A stretch of DNA of 64,000 nucleotides, from contig NZ_PPPD01000001.1 in NCBI RefSeq assembly GCF_002901445.1, positions 3,168,501 to 3,232,500 of the forward strand, read 5' to 3'. The notes beneath the pieces are model-generated. The model did not search any database, was not told where the DNA came from, and was given only the letters and a program-made list of their open reading frames with translations. A program made the translations under genes and the position numbers. The stretch is from Deinococcus koreensis. Its GTDB lineage: Bacteria; Deinococcota; Deinococci; Deinococcales; Deinococcaceae. Shown piece after piece: positions 35,669-45,906 of the stretch. How positions within the stretch are numbered: position 1 is the stretch's first letter; each line of letters begins with the position of its first letter.

Positions 35669-37081
35669 TCAGACCCGTCCGCCCAGCCGCCGCATCTCCC
35701 CCTGCAGGGCCGCCACGTCGACCTCTCGCACCGACCCGCCCGCCTGCGCGGCCCAGGCGGCCGCGATGCCCGCCGCCTCGCCCATGGTGTGGCAGTTCTG
35801 CTGTACCCGGATGCTCGACTGCGCCTCGAAGGTGCTGCTCGCCGCGCGTCCCGGCACCAGCAGGTTCCGTATACCCCGGGGCACGATGCAGCGGTAGGGA
35901 ATCTCGTGGTACGCGTCGGCGGCGAAATAGGGCGCCGTCCCTTCCCGCTCGTGCAGCAGTTTGGCGCCGTCCCGGACGTTGTGGATGTCGACCGGGTAGT
36001 GGTTGCGGCAGATGGAGTCCGGGAAGTGCGCGCAGTCGAGTATGTCGTCCAGCGTCAGGGTGTACTCCCCCACGATCCGGCGCGATTCGCGGATGCCCAC
36101 CATCGGGGCCACCACGCCGATGAAGGCGGCCTCGCAGCCTGGCAGGTATCTCCGGCAGAAGGCGGTCAGGCGGTCGATGGCCTGCCGGCCGTCCACCTGC
36201 GCGGCGCTGAGCTGCCAGGGGTCGGCGCCGTCGTGCAGGTCGCCCCGGATGCGCGGGCAGTTGAAGCTGATCTCGCCGGGCCGCCCCGGTACGGAGAAGC
36301 CCTGGAAGTAGTCGCCGTCGCGCTCCAGCAGCACACCCTCCGCCACCGCCCGGCGGAACAGCCCCTCCAGCGAACTCTTCTTGCCCCAGACCATCCAGAA
36401 GTGCATGAACTGGGGGCTGTCCTGCCACTGCCCGTGCGCGTTCAGGAACTCGCGCAGCCGCGCCGTGTCCACCCCCGCCAGCGTGAAGCGCAGGCTCATG
36501 GCCTGATGCACCCCGTCCTCGTCGCCGCCGGTCATTGGCACACCCGAGAGCGCGGCCACGTCGGCGTCCCCGGTGGCGTCGATGAACACGGACGCACGAA
36601 GCGCCTGCAGCCCGCCCTTGTTGTGGATGACGAGGGAGTGGATGGTCATGTGCCCTTCGCCTTCTGCCTTCTGCCTTCCGCCTTCTGCGCCCTCCGCCAT
36701 CAGCGGCCCCACCACATGCGTGTGGTACAGCACCTCGCCCCCGGCCTCCAGGAGCATCCCCTCCAGCACGAACTTCATGCCTTCCGGGTTAAACCAGTTG
36801 TCGTTGCCGCCGGGATCCGTGGCGCCGTCGCCGCGCGCGTGCAGGCGGGCCTTGAGGTCGTCGGTCAGGCCCCGGTTCAAGTTCTCGCCGCTGGAGACAT
36901 TGCGCATTAGCGGCGTGACCCAGGCGTTGGTGCCGGTGCCGCCCAGGCTGCCCTGGGCCTCCACGACCAGCACCCGCGCCCCGGCCCGCGCGGCGGCGAT
37001 GCCCGCGATGGCGCCGGCCGTGCCGCCTCCGGCCACGATCACGTCCCAGGACTGTTCAAGGGTTCGGTAGGGGAGAGTCAT
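35669..37081 (-). CDS. FAD-dependent oxidoreductase (FAD_oxidored family)
   Basis: A 470-residue flavoenzyme. The N-terminal Rossmann motif is VIVAGGGTAGAIAGIAAARAG, followed by VEAQGSLGGTGTNA; the second FAD block is VFIDATGDADVAALSG, and the C-terminal block has RNLLVPGRAASST. Members of this family sit in carbohydrate or sulfur-compound operons and oxidise unknown substrates. It is the last gene of the permease/lipoprotein operon, 19 bases after the lipoprotein-1 gene. Residues around 133-145 are encoded by a heptanucleotide repeat and look like an unstructured insertion. Confidence 0.87.
   Translation of the reverse strand: MTLPYRTLEQSWDVIVAGGGTAGAIAGIAAARAGARVLVVEAQGSLGGTGTNAWVTPLMRNVSSGENLNRGLTDDLKARLHARGDGATDPGGNDNWFNPEGMKFVLEGMLLEAGGEVLYHTHVVGPLMAEGAEGGRQKAEGEGHMTIHSLVIHNKGGLQALRASVFIDATGDADVAALSGVPMTGGDEDGVHQAMSLRFTLAGVDTARLREFLNAHGQWQDSPQFMHFWMVWGKKSSLEGLFRRAVAEGVLLERDGDYFQGFSVPGRPGEISFNCPRIRGDLHDGADPWQLSAAQVDGRQAIDRLTAFCRRYLPGCEAAFIGVVAPMVGIRESRRIVGEYTLTLDDILDCAHFPDSICRNHYPVDIHNVRDGAKLLHEREGTAPYFAADAYHEIPYRCIVPRGIRNLLVPGRAASSTFEAQSSIRVQQNCHTMGEAAGIAAAWAAQAGGSVREVDVAALQGEMRRLGGRV
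36659..36686. repeat. Heptanucleotide repeat (GCCTTCT)4 inside a coding region
   Basis: Four tandem heptamers, one with a single change, lie within the flavoenzyme frame and read AGAAGGC on its coding strand. Since seven is not a multiple of three, gain or loss of one unit would shift the frame. Confidence 0.8.
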
Positions 37082-37100
37082 TGGACAACTACGCTAGCGC

Positions 37101-37487
37101 CTATTTCACCTGCACCGAGCCCCAGCTCTTGCCGTTCACGATGACCTCAAAGGGACCAGTGCGGGCGGGGGTGCCGGGGTCGGTGTAGGCCAGCGTCTTC
37201 TCGATGTACACGGGTGGACATGGTGGAGGGGGTTCAACGCTGACCTGAGTCGTGACGCTCAATGCGAGCGTCAATGCCGTCCGAATGTTTTGGGACACAT
37301 CAGGCTCAAGGTTTCCGCAGCCGGCGTCATACCGCATGCTGACCGACATCACTTCGGTAGGTGTTACCACGTCAGGAAGGGTCACCTTGACCACCGTGAC
37401 CGGCACAGTGCGGAACTGTGGTGCCGTATCACATGACGTCACCAGACCACATGCCAGAACCACCCACGGCAGCGATTGAGCCGTCAT
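37101..37487 (-). CDS. Lipoprotein 1 of a three-paralogue set
   Basis: A 128-residue exported lipoprotein: hydrophobic N-terminus with lipobox VTSC near residue 19. The mature part shares a pattern with the next two genes: a V-x-x-V-x-L-P start, RYDAGCGN, CPPVYIEKTL, and the strongly conserved tail YTDPGTPARTGPFEVIVNGK. The last strand resembles a small beta-sandwich. ATGA overlap with lipoprotein 2 indicates coupling. Function unknown; the place after two sugar permeases suggests a surface or periplasmic accessory role. Confidence 0.8.
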   Translation of the reverse strand: MTAQSLPWVVLACGLVTSCDTAPQFRTVPVTVVKVTLPDVVTPTEVMSVSMRYDAGCGNLEPDVSQNIRTALTLALSVTTQVSVEPPPPCPPVYIEKTLAYTDPGTPARTGPFEVIVNGKSWGSVQVK

Positions 37488-37873
37488 CGCACCACCACCG
37501 AGCCCCACGCCTTGCCGTTCACGACGACCTCGAAGGGATCGGTGCGGGCAGGGGTACCGGAATCCGTGTATTCCAGAGCCCGCTCGATATAAATGGCGGG
37601 GCAGGCTGTGCCCGGCGATTGTCGGTTCCGGGCGGTGGCGCTCAGCACAAGGCGTGTGGCGGTGCGCGATGCCAGGGCCACTGCTTCCTCGCTGTCGCCG
37701 CAGCCCACGCTGTAGCGCAGTGTGACGACCAAAGGTGCAGATGGGGCCACTGTGGCCGGCAGTGCCATCCCGACCACTGCCAGCGGCACCGTGCGGGGCA
37801 GAGACAGGAGGTTGCACCCGGACAGCAGCAGCGCGGCGGCCAGCAGGGCGTACCGGGGACGGATGGCTTTCAT
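37484..37873 (-). CDS. Lipoprotein 2 of a three-paralogue set
   Basis: A 129-residue lipoprotein with a clear signal peptide and lipobox LLSGC. It shares LRYSVGCGD, CPAIYIERAL and YTDSGTPARTDPFEVVVNGK with its neighbours, two cysteines in the mature domain being conserved (likely a disulfide). It overlaps lipoprotein 3 upstream and lipoprotein 1 downstream by ATGA. Not recognised as a named family. Confidence 0.82.
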   Translation of the reverse strand: MKAIRPRYALLAAALLLSGCNLLSLPRTVPLAVVGMALPATVAPSAPLVVTLRYSVGCGDSEEAVALASRTATRLVLSATARNRQSPGTACPAIYIERALEYTDSGTPARTDPFEVVVNGKAWGSVVVR

Positions 37874-38250
37874 CGCACCACCACCGTGCCCCAGGATTTG
37901 CCGTTCACGACGACCTCGAAGGGGCCAGTGCGGGTGGGGGTGCCGGGGTCGGTGTAGGTGTGCTTGGTCCAGCCGAGATAGGCGGGGCAGACTGTGCCCG
38001 GCTCAAATACTTGATTGCCGATGGCTCGGAGTCGGAGCATGCTGGCCGTACGCTGGGCCTCGAAGCGTTTAAACGAGGTGCACCCGCCCACAGTGACCTC
38101 GACCACCACGTCCAGTGGTGCGTTTGCCGGGGTTCCGGCCGGAATCTCGACGCTCCGCACCTCCATGTCGTACTCGATCACTTGGGGCTGACCCAGACTG
38201 CTGCACGCGGTCAGGGCCAACGCGATTCCCAACGCTAGGCCAGCCCTCAC
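37870..38250 (-). CDS. Lipoprotein 3 of a three-paralogue set
   Basis: A 126-residue lipoprotein starting at GTG 38250, which overlaps the permease stop (GTGA). Lipobox LTAC follows a short hydrophobic run. The mature domain has VTVGGCTS, VCPAYLGWTK and the shared tail YTDPGTPTRTGPFEVVVNGK. It is the most divergent of the three, and its 5' overlap ties the set to the transporter operon. Confidence 0.82.
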   Translation of the reverse strand: MRAGLALGIALALTACSSLGQPQVIEYDMEVRSVEIPAGTPANAPLDVVVEVTVGGCTSFKRFEAQRTASMLRLRAIGNQVFEPGTVCPAYLGWTKHTYTDPGTPTRTGPFEVVVNGKSWGTVVVR

Positions 38251-39174
38251 CCCTTCACCGCCCCCTCCAGCCCCTTCATGAAGTAGCGCTGGCCGAAGGC
38301 GAACACGATCAGGATAGGAATGATCGTGATCACGGCGCCCGCCATGACCGCGCGGCTGTTGGTGGAGAAGGTGCCCGACAGCTCCAGCAGACCGGCCGAG
38401 AGTGGCATCAGCTCCTTGTCGGGCAGCATGATGCGCGCCCACAGGAAGGAGTTCCAGTACGCCACGAACTCGAAGATGGCGAAGGCCGCGATGGTCGGCA
38501 TGGCGAGGGGCAGCATGATCCGCCGCCAGATCTTCAGCTCCGAGGCGCCGTCGATGCGCGCGGCCTCGATCAGTTCCAGCGGCACGCTCAGGTACGCCTG
38601 GCGCAGCAGGAACAGGCCCACGATGGACGCGATGCCCGGCAGCACCACCGCGAGATACTGCTTGGCCATGTCGAACACCGCGAAATTCGTCTGCGACAGC
38701 AGCTTCAGCTTGATCACGGTGATGTAGTTGACGATCAATCCGGCCTCGTTGGGCAGCACCATCAGCGCCAGGATGGCGTAGAAGATCAGGTCGCGCCCCG
38801 GAAATCGCATCTTGGCGAGCGGATAGGCCGCCAGGGTCGCCAGCGTCACGGTCAGGGTCACGCCCAGCGTGCAGATGATCACCGAGTTCAGGATCAGCCG
38901 CCAGAAGGGCACCGTGGTGCCGCGCCACATCTCGGCATAGTTTTTCAGACTGAAGCCGCTGGGCAGCAGCTTGGCCTCGTAGATGTTGCCGGTGGGCTCG
39001 AAGGACGTGATCAGCGTCCAGTAGAAGGGGTAGAGCATGATCAGCGCGATCAGCACCAGCACGGTGTAGGCCAGCGTATTGACCAGCCGGTCGCGGCGTT
39101 TGCGGCGGGCCTTGACCTGCGCGGCGGCCACGGCGTAGGGGTCGGCCTGCAGGGCGGGGGCCGGAAGGGTCGCG

Positions 39175-39182
<8 letters not shown>
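38247..39182 (-). CDS. ABC sugar permease, MalG type
   Basis: A 311-residue inner-membrane subunit with six helices. The EAA loop that docks the ATPase is EAARIDGASELKIWRRIMLP. The N-terminal cytoplasmic segment is Ala-rich, then LYPFYWTLITSFEP is typical of the CUT1 family. ATG 39182 follows GGGGGGA by six bases and is preferred to GTG 39197. It overlaps the end of the MalF-type gene by eight bases. No binding protein or ATPase is adjacent, so both must come from elsewhere or be shared. Confidence 0.93.
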
Positions 39183-40110
<928 letters not shown>

Positions 40111-40123
40111 GGGCGTTACTTTA
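40111..40123 (-). promoter_or_regulatory. Leaderless promoter of the sugar-permease operon
   Basis: Minus-strand TAAAGT (40123-40118), seven bases, ATG at 40110. Confidence 0.7.
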
Positions 40124-40324
40124 CGCAGTTCTCAGGGGGCGAGCATGAAAGGCTGCGGCCCGCAGGGCGGCCTGTCTACCCCGGGGCCGAGCGTCCACCG
40201 TGCAGACCCCACCGGGCACGCCTGAACGAAGGATCAAGACCTGCTCTCATCTGGGCCCGGCTGACTTTCCCTCTAATAACGAGGCACCGTTCCTGTACAC
40301 ATATGAGTTCCGTCGTCGTCCGTT

Positions 40325-40340
40325 TTGAAAGCGCTTTCAA
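40325..40340. promoter_or_regulatory. LacI-family operator
   Basis: TTGAAAGCGCTTTCAA is a perfect 16-bp palindrome with the central CG of LacI/GalR operators. It lies in the 347-bp divergent region, 118 bases before the beta-helix gene and 215 bases from the permease gene. No regulator gene is nearby. The rest of this region shows only a short hairpin near 40155-40170 and a 7-codon frame after AGGGAGG at 40359. Confidence 0.75.
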
Positions 40341-40457
40341 GATTCAGGGAGGCTATCTGATGAGGAGAGAGGAGGCAGGCTGAGCCCGTCGAAGACCGGT
40401 CACACGCACAGCAGCGCGCACCACGTCCCACAGAGGCCATCCCCAGCGAGGTCAGCT

Positions 40458-42422
40458 ATGAAGAGAATGGTTGAAGGTATCCCACCGTCACCGCCCGCCC
40501 CCCGCGCCGGTCGAGGCGCCCCGACCCGGTTCCGGTCGATTGAGGTGCTGGCGGCCGTACTGGGCAGCACCCTGCTGCTCGGCGCCTGCGCCCGCACGCC
40601 GGCCCCCGCGGCGCAGGGTGACGGGTTGCAGGGCGACGGGCTCCAGGCCGCCGCCGCCCCGGCCGTCCGGAGCGACCTGGGGCCGAACGTCACCGTGTTC
40701 GACCCCGCCATGCCGGTCGCGCAGATCCAGGCCGCCCTGGACGCCGCGCACGCCCGGCAGGTGAACGACGAGATGGGCAGTGGGCGCTACGCCTTCCTGT
40801 TCCGGCCCGGCACCTACGGCACCCCCCAGCAGCCCCTGCAGATCAAGGTGGGCTACTACACCGAGATCGCCGGTCTGGGGGCTACGCCGGGCGACGTGGT
40901 GATCAACGGCAAGCTGGAGGTCTACAACCGCTGCCTGGGAGACGGCGGCACCAGCAACTGCATCGCGCTGAACAACTTCTGGCGAACGGCATCCAATCTG
41001 ACCGTGGACATCAACGCGCTGGGCCAGGACGGCTGCCGCGCCTCGGCCAACTTCTGGGCGGTGTCGCAGGCGACCTCGCTGCGCCGGGTGGAGGTTCGCG
41101 GGGGCAACCTGTCGCTGATGGACTACTGCACGGCCGGGCCGCAGTTCGCCAGCGGCGGCTTCATCGCCGACAGCAAGCTGCCCTTCGTCATCAACGGCTC
41201 GCAGCAGCAGTGGCTGACCCGCAACAGCGCCGTGGCGGGCTGGTCGAACGGCGTGTGGAACCAGGTGTTCTCGGGCGTCGAGGGCGCCCCCTCCGAGGCC
41301 GGCTTCCCGAATCCGCCCTACACGACCCTCGACACCACGCCGGTCAGCCGCGAGAAGCCCTACCTGTACGTGGACGGCTCGGGCGCCTATCAGGTGCGGG
41401 TGCCGGTGGCGCGCACGAACACGCGCGGCCTGTCGTGGGGAACAGCGGCCACGGCCGGGCGCACCCTGCCCCTGAGCGACTTCTTCGTGGCGCGGCCGGG
41501 AGACAGCGTGCAGGTCATCAACACCGAACTCGCGCGTGGCCGCCACCTGCTGCTGACGCCGGGCCTCTACGACGTGCCGCGGAGCATCCTGGTCAAGCGC
41601 GCCGACACGGTGGTGCTGGGCCTGGGCCACGCCACCCTGACCTCCACGGACGGCGCCACGCCCCTGCGGGTGGCCGACGTGCCCGGCGTGGTGATCGCCG
41701 GCGTGACGCTGGACGCGGGGCCGGCCCAGTCCGAACTCCTGCTGCAGATCGGCACGAAGAACGGCAACAACGGCGCGAAGAAGAACGACCACGCCAATCC
41801 CACGACCCTCAGCGACGTGTACTTCCGCGTGGGCGGCCCGCACATCGGCAAGGTCGACACGGCCCTGGAAGTCAACAGCGATCACGTGCTGATCGACCAC
41901 ATCTGGGTCTGGCGCGCCGACCACGGCACCGAGGGCTTCACCCAGGGCGTGAACGGCGATACGGATCGCTGGCGCACCAACATCGGCCGGCAGGGCGTGG
42001 TCGTGAACGGGAACGACGTCACGGCCACCGGCCTGTTCGTCGAGCACTTCCAGCAGTACAACACGGTCTGGAACGGCGAGCGCGGTAATGTCGTGCTGTA
42101 CCAGAACGAACTGCCCTACGATCCGCCCACCCAGATGGACTGGATGAACGGCCCCGTGTTGGGCTGGGCCGGCTACAAGGTGGCCGACGGCGTCAGGACG
42201 CACAGCCTGCAGGGGGGCGGGGTGTACGTGTTCAACCAGAACAACCCGTCCATCGTCACCGAGAACGGCTTCGAGGTGCCCCGGACGCCCGGCGTGCGGC
42301 TGCGCCACATCATGACCGTGAACCTCAGCGCCGGCACCATTAAGCACGTGGTCAACGGCGTGGGCGCGGCGGTCGATACCAGTCGGGTCGGGCAGCCCGA
42401 GTACGTGGTGTCCTATCCCTGA
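40458..42422 (+). CDS. Secreted right-handed beta-helix lipoprotein
   Basis: A 654-residue exported protein. The N-terminus is basic with a hydrophobic run ending at lipobox LGAC (about residue 44). The mature protein is beta-rich: GTYGTPQQPLQIKVGYYTEI, SNLTVDINALGQDGCRA, GGNLSLMDYCTAGPQFASGG and a C-terminal half starting near residue 330 with a second GLYDVPRSILVKRADTVVLGL helix. It resembles large actinobacterial proteins loosely labelled as coagulation factor 5/8-type or beta-1,3-glucanase-like (GH55 fold). Polysaccharide binding or cleavage is a fair inference with sugar permeases divergent and a LacI operator between. GAGGT precedes the ATG. Confidence 0.8.
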   Translation: MKRMVEGIPPSPPAPRAGRGAPTRFRSIEVLAAVLGSTLLLGACARTPAPAAQGDGLQGDGLQAAAAPAVRSDLGPNVTVFDPAMPVAQIQAALDAAHARQVNDEMGSGRYAFLFRPGTYGTPQQPLQIKVGYYTEIAGLGATPGDVVINGKLEVYNRCLGDGGTSNCIALNNFWRTASNLTVDINALGQDGCRASANFWAVSQATSLRRVEVRGGNLSLMDYCTAGPQFASGGFIADSKLPFVINGSQQQWLTRNSAVAGWSNGVWNQVFSGVEGAPSEAGFPNPPYTTLDTTPVSREKPYLYVDGSGAYQVRVPVARTNTRGLSWGTAATAGRTLPLSDFFVARPGDSVQVINTELARGRHLLLTPGLYDVPRSILVKRADTVVLGLGHATLTSTDGATPLRVADVPGVVIAGVTLDAGPAQSELLLQIGTKNGNNGAKKNDHANPTTLSDVYFRVGGPHIGKVDTALEVNSDHVLIDHIWVWRADHGTEGFTQGVNGDTDRWRTNIGRQGVVVNGNDVTATGLFVEHFQQYNTVWNGERGNVVLYQNELPYDPPTQMDWMNGPVLGWAGYKVADGVRTHSLQGGGVYVFNQNNPSIVTENGFEVPRTPGVRLRHIMTVNLSAGTIKHVVNGVGAAVDTSRVGQPEYVVSYP

Positions 42423-42462
42423 TCTGGGGCCCTGAGGCTTTGGCCCGATCGATGAAGAGAAA

Positions 42463-42488
42463 CGCCCGGGGAGAACTTTCCCCGGGCG
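42463..42488. terminator. Bidirectional terminator between convergent genes
   Basis: CGCCCGGGGA and TCCCCGGGCG form a perfect 10-bp stem with a 6-base loop. On the minus strand it is followed by TTTCTCTTC and ends the stress-protein gene; on the plus strand it lies 41 bases after the beta-helix stop. Confidence 0.85.
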
Positions 42489-42506
42489 CTTCGATGTTGC
42501 GGAGCT

Positions 42507-42740
42507 TCAGTGGCCGTCGCCGTCCTTCGCTTCGCGTTTGCCCTCGCTGTACTCCATGTCGGCCTGCTTGTTGTGGACTCCCGCCTTGGCGCGGTCTTCC
42601 AGGGCCTCGGCCTTGTGGGAGGCGTCTCCCGTCACGGCGTGCGCGACATTGTGACCGGCCTCGCGGGCGCGGTCGGCCCCCTCGTTGATCTTGGCCTTGG
42701 CAGCGTCCACCATGTTTCCAGCAGCACTTTTGTCCGTCAT
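42507..42740 (-). CDS. Small hydrophilic stress protein (CsbD/LEA-like)
   Basis: A 77-residue, highly charged, cysteine-free protein: MVDAAKAKINEGADRAREAGHNVAHAVTG and KAEALEDRAKAG form amphipathic helices typical of CsbD or late-embryogenesis-like stress proteins. AGGAGG lies seven bases before the ATG and a strong terminator follows, as expected for an inducible abundant protein. Protection from desiccation is a plausible role, not shown by sequence. Confidence 0.78.
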   Translation of the reverse strand: MTDKSAAGNMVDAAKAKINEGADRAREAGHNVAHAVTGDASHKAEALEDRAKAGVHNKQADMEYSEGKREAKDGDGH

Positions 42741-43006
42741 GCGTCAACCTCCTGTGGAGTGGATTCCCGGTATGGGTCTCCACAGCCTGATCCTCCCTGG
42801 TGGCCGGGGCATGAAGTGAGGCTCAGGCCGCCGCTATCAATTCTCGCAAGTCCCTTGAGTCAGTCCTCATCCGGCCTGTTGGGGGAGGGCGCTGCGCGGC
42901 GTCTCTCCGCCTGGACACGGCGGTTCCGGCGCCTCGGCCGGGCTCCGGACACCATTCGCAGAGAGTTGCGTCCGGGCGGGTTCGGGGCGCTACAGTGCTT
43001 CACGTC

Positions 43007-44260
<1,254 letters not shown>

Positions 44261-44263
44261 ATA

Positions 44264-44350
44264 GTCGATGGGTGACCGTTGATGGTCACAGGGGGGCTGG
44301 GGCGGGTGCCCTGGCCTCCTTTTTCCATCAACCATCGACCATCACCCATC
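44264..44350. repeat. Inverted repeat after icd
   Basis: Left arm with GATGGGTGA and GTTGATGG (44267-44286) pairs with the right arm 44325-44350, which has an 8-base insertion and itself repeats ACCATC. A T-run precedes the right arm. Probably a transcription end structure or a dispersed repeat. Confidence 0.55.
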
Positions 44351-44366
44351 TGCGATACTCCCTCAT

Positions 44367-44696
44367 ATGGCGCGTGTGATCCTGGCTCTGGTGGGCGTGC
44401 TGCTACTGGCCGTCACGGCCCTGGCGCTGATCTGGGTGCTGGGGCAACTTCTGGTCGGGGTGGGCGTGGTGGTGGTGGGCACGGCAGGCGTGCTCTCGCG
44501 GCTGCTGTGGTTTCTGGTGTTCACGGGCCTGCTCTCGGGCCTGGTGTATTTCGTGGCCAGTGCGTGGCGACCGGCCACTCCTGGCGCGCCCGGGGGGGGC
44601 AGACGGCGAGGCGTGTCCTCCGCACCCGTTCCCCCTGTCCGTGTGTCCGGGCCGGTGGCCCCGCAGGAGTCGCCTCCAGCCCCCGCGGAGGGCTGA
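44367..44696 (+). CDS. Small membrane protein with Pro-rich tail
   Basis: A 109-residue protein with two or three hydrophobic helices (residues 3-28, 30-45 and 48-66), then a cytoplasmic or exported Gly/Pro/Arg-rich tail without motif. GATACT seven bases before the ATG is close to the leaderless promoter pattern. Not recognised. It is followed by an intergenic promoter, so it is probably not part of the next pair. Confidence 0.6.
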   Translation: MARVILALVGVLLLAVTALALIWVLGQLLVGVGVVVVGTAGVLSRLLWFLVFTGLLSGLVYFVASAWRPATPGAPGGGRRRGVSSAPVPPVRVSGPVAPQESPPAPAEG

Positions 44697-44733
44697 CTGA
44701 AGGCAAATCTGGCCGCTCCCGGACGCTCCCGGG

Positions 44734-44763
44734 GTGACGTCACGACGTGAAAAATGTTACGCT
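44734..44763 (+). promoter_or_regulatory. Promoter with palindromic operator for the Panacea pair
   Basis: TGACGT (44735-44740), 17-base spacer, TACGCT (44758-44763). The perfect 10-bp palindrome GTGACGTCAC (44734-44743) covers the -35 box, a typical autoregulation site. A strong AAAGGAGGT (44772-44780) follows before the ATG. Confidence 0.55.
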
Positions 44764-44786
44764 GAGGGCAGAAAGGAGGTCTCGCC

Positions 44787-45275
44787 ATGACCATCGCCAT
44801 TGACGATCCCAAACGCACCGGGTACGCCGCCGAGGTGGTGGCGAACACCTTCCTGACCATGGCCCGCGCGGAGGGCCGCGACCTGACCCAGATGCAGGTG
44901 CACAAGCTGGTGTATATCGCCCACGGCTTCACGCTGGCGCTGCTGGGTCGCCCGCTGATCTACAACACCGTGCACGCCTGGCGCGGGGGGCCGGTCGTGC
45001 GTCGCCTGTGGCAGCACTGGGGCGAACGCGGCACCCGGCCCATCGACGGCGAACTGCCGGTGTCGGCCGGGGAACCCGACCTGGGCACCGACGCCGAGGC
45101 GCTGGAGGTCATCCGCTCGGTGTGGGCCAACTACGGCTGCATGGAGGGCGAGGAACTCTCGCGCCTGACCCACCGCTCGGGCAGCCCCTGGTCTCAGACC
45201 TATGGCCTGCCGACCGATCTGATCCCCAACGAGATCACCCGCGAGTACTACACCGGACTAGCGCGGAGTGCCTGA
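44787..45275 (+). CDS. Panacea-domain (DUF4065, SocA-like) putative antitoxin
   Basis: A 162-residue soluble protein. The Panacea core is seen at residues 35-75: MQVHKLVYIAHGFTLALLGR, LIYNTVHAWRGGPVVRRLW, and later LSRLTHRSGSPWSQTY. Panacea proteins neutralise many unrelated toxins, and others act as proteolytic adaptors (SocA) or in phage functions. It overlaps the following membrane-protein gene by 8 bases, the usual antitoxin-first layout. Strong ribosome-binding site and an operator-like palindrome upstream. The antitoxin role is inferred from family and context. Confidence 0.82.
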   Translation: MTIAIDDPKRTGYAAEVVANTFLTMARAEGRDLTQMQVHKLVYIAHGFTLALLGRPLIYNTVHAWRGGPVVRRLWQHWGERGTRPIDGELPVSAGEPDLGTDAEALEVIRSVWANYGCMEGEELSRLTHRSGSPWSQTYGLPTDLIPNEITREYYTGLARSA

Positions 45276-45735
45276 AGCCACACCGGACACCGCTGCTCCA
45301 GGGACGACCGTCACCGCGCAGGAGACGACCCTGACGCCCATCAGCCGCGCCATCCAGCAGGGGCTGGAAGTCGAGCGGCGCGACCTGCCCTCCCAGGGCG
45401 AACTGGATCGGCGCACCCGCGAGCTGCGCTACCGCGAGGCCGTCGATCAGCGGCTGCTGCGCCTGCTGATCGGCCTGAGCGTGTTTGGCGTGTCGGTGCT
45501 GTGGCTGGTGGCCGACGTGACCCTGACCCTGGCGCAGGGCTGGGGCACCCTGGGCGGCCGGCCCTTCAAGCTCGACAGCACCGTCATCGTCGCCTTCCTG
45601 ACCACCAGCACGGCGACCGTGATCGGCCTGTTCCTGGTGTTCCTGCGCTGGCTCTATCCGTCGGGCACAGTGCCGGAGAGTTCACAGCGGTCGGGGCGCG
45701 GCGAGCGGGCCGAGGGCGTTCCGCCGGCGCGCTGA
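45268..45735 (+). CDS. Two-helix membrane protein, putative toxin partner of the Panacea protein
   Basis: A 155-residue protein starting at GTG 45268 inside the end of the Panacea gene. Residues 1-60 are polar and charged. Two transmembrane helices follow at about 63-88 and 104-130, the latter with a Thr/Ser-rich start (LTTSTATVIGLFLVFLRWLY), then a basic tail. Small membrane proteins of this look are common next to Panacea genes and some are membrane-damaging toxins. No enzyme motif is seen. Co-expression with the Panacea gene is nearly certain; toxicity is inference. Confidence 0.7.
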   Translation: MPEATPDTAAPGTTVTAQETTLTPISRAIQQGLEVERRDLPSQGELDRRTRELRYREAVDQRLLRLLIGLSVFGVSVLWLVADVTLTLAQGWGTLGGRPFKLDSTVIVAFLTTSTATVIGLFLVFLRWLYPSGTVPESSQRSGRGERAEGVPPAR

Positions 45736-45835
45736 GCCCCAGCGTGGTGGGCCCCAGCCGTTGGGCAGGGCAGGGTGCGTCCCCCGGCGCCGGGCCAGTG
45801 GTAAGCCGGGCTTCAGTTGGGACAACACTTTCGGG

Positions 45836-45902
45836 TACACTGCATGGCTGTGACGCGCGCGGCCTCCACCTGAACCCGGAGTCCTCCAGCGCGTACTGGA
45901 GG
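45836..45902 (+). promoter_or_regulatory. Promoter and ribosome-site hairpin of the radical SAM gene
   Basis: TACACT (45836-45841) gives a leader of about 60 bases. Directly before the TTG start, CCTCCAG (45883-45889) and CTGGAGG (45896-45902) form a perfect 7-bp stem, and the GGAGG ribosome-binding site lies wholly inside it. Translation should be low unless the stem opens. Confidence 0.6.
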
Positions 45903-45906
45903 CTCC

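Noticed and set aside
40359..40383. Seven-codon frame (MRREEAG) after AGGGAGG
   Set aside because: Good ribosome site but too short to support and no coupling to the next gene, whose start is 75 bases away.
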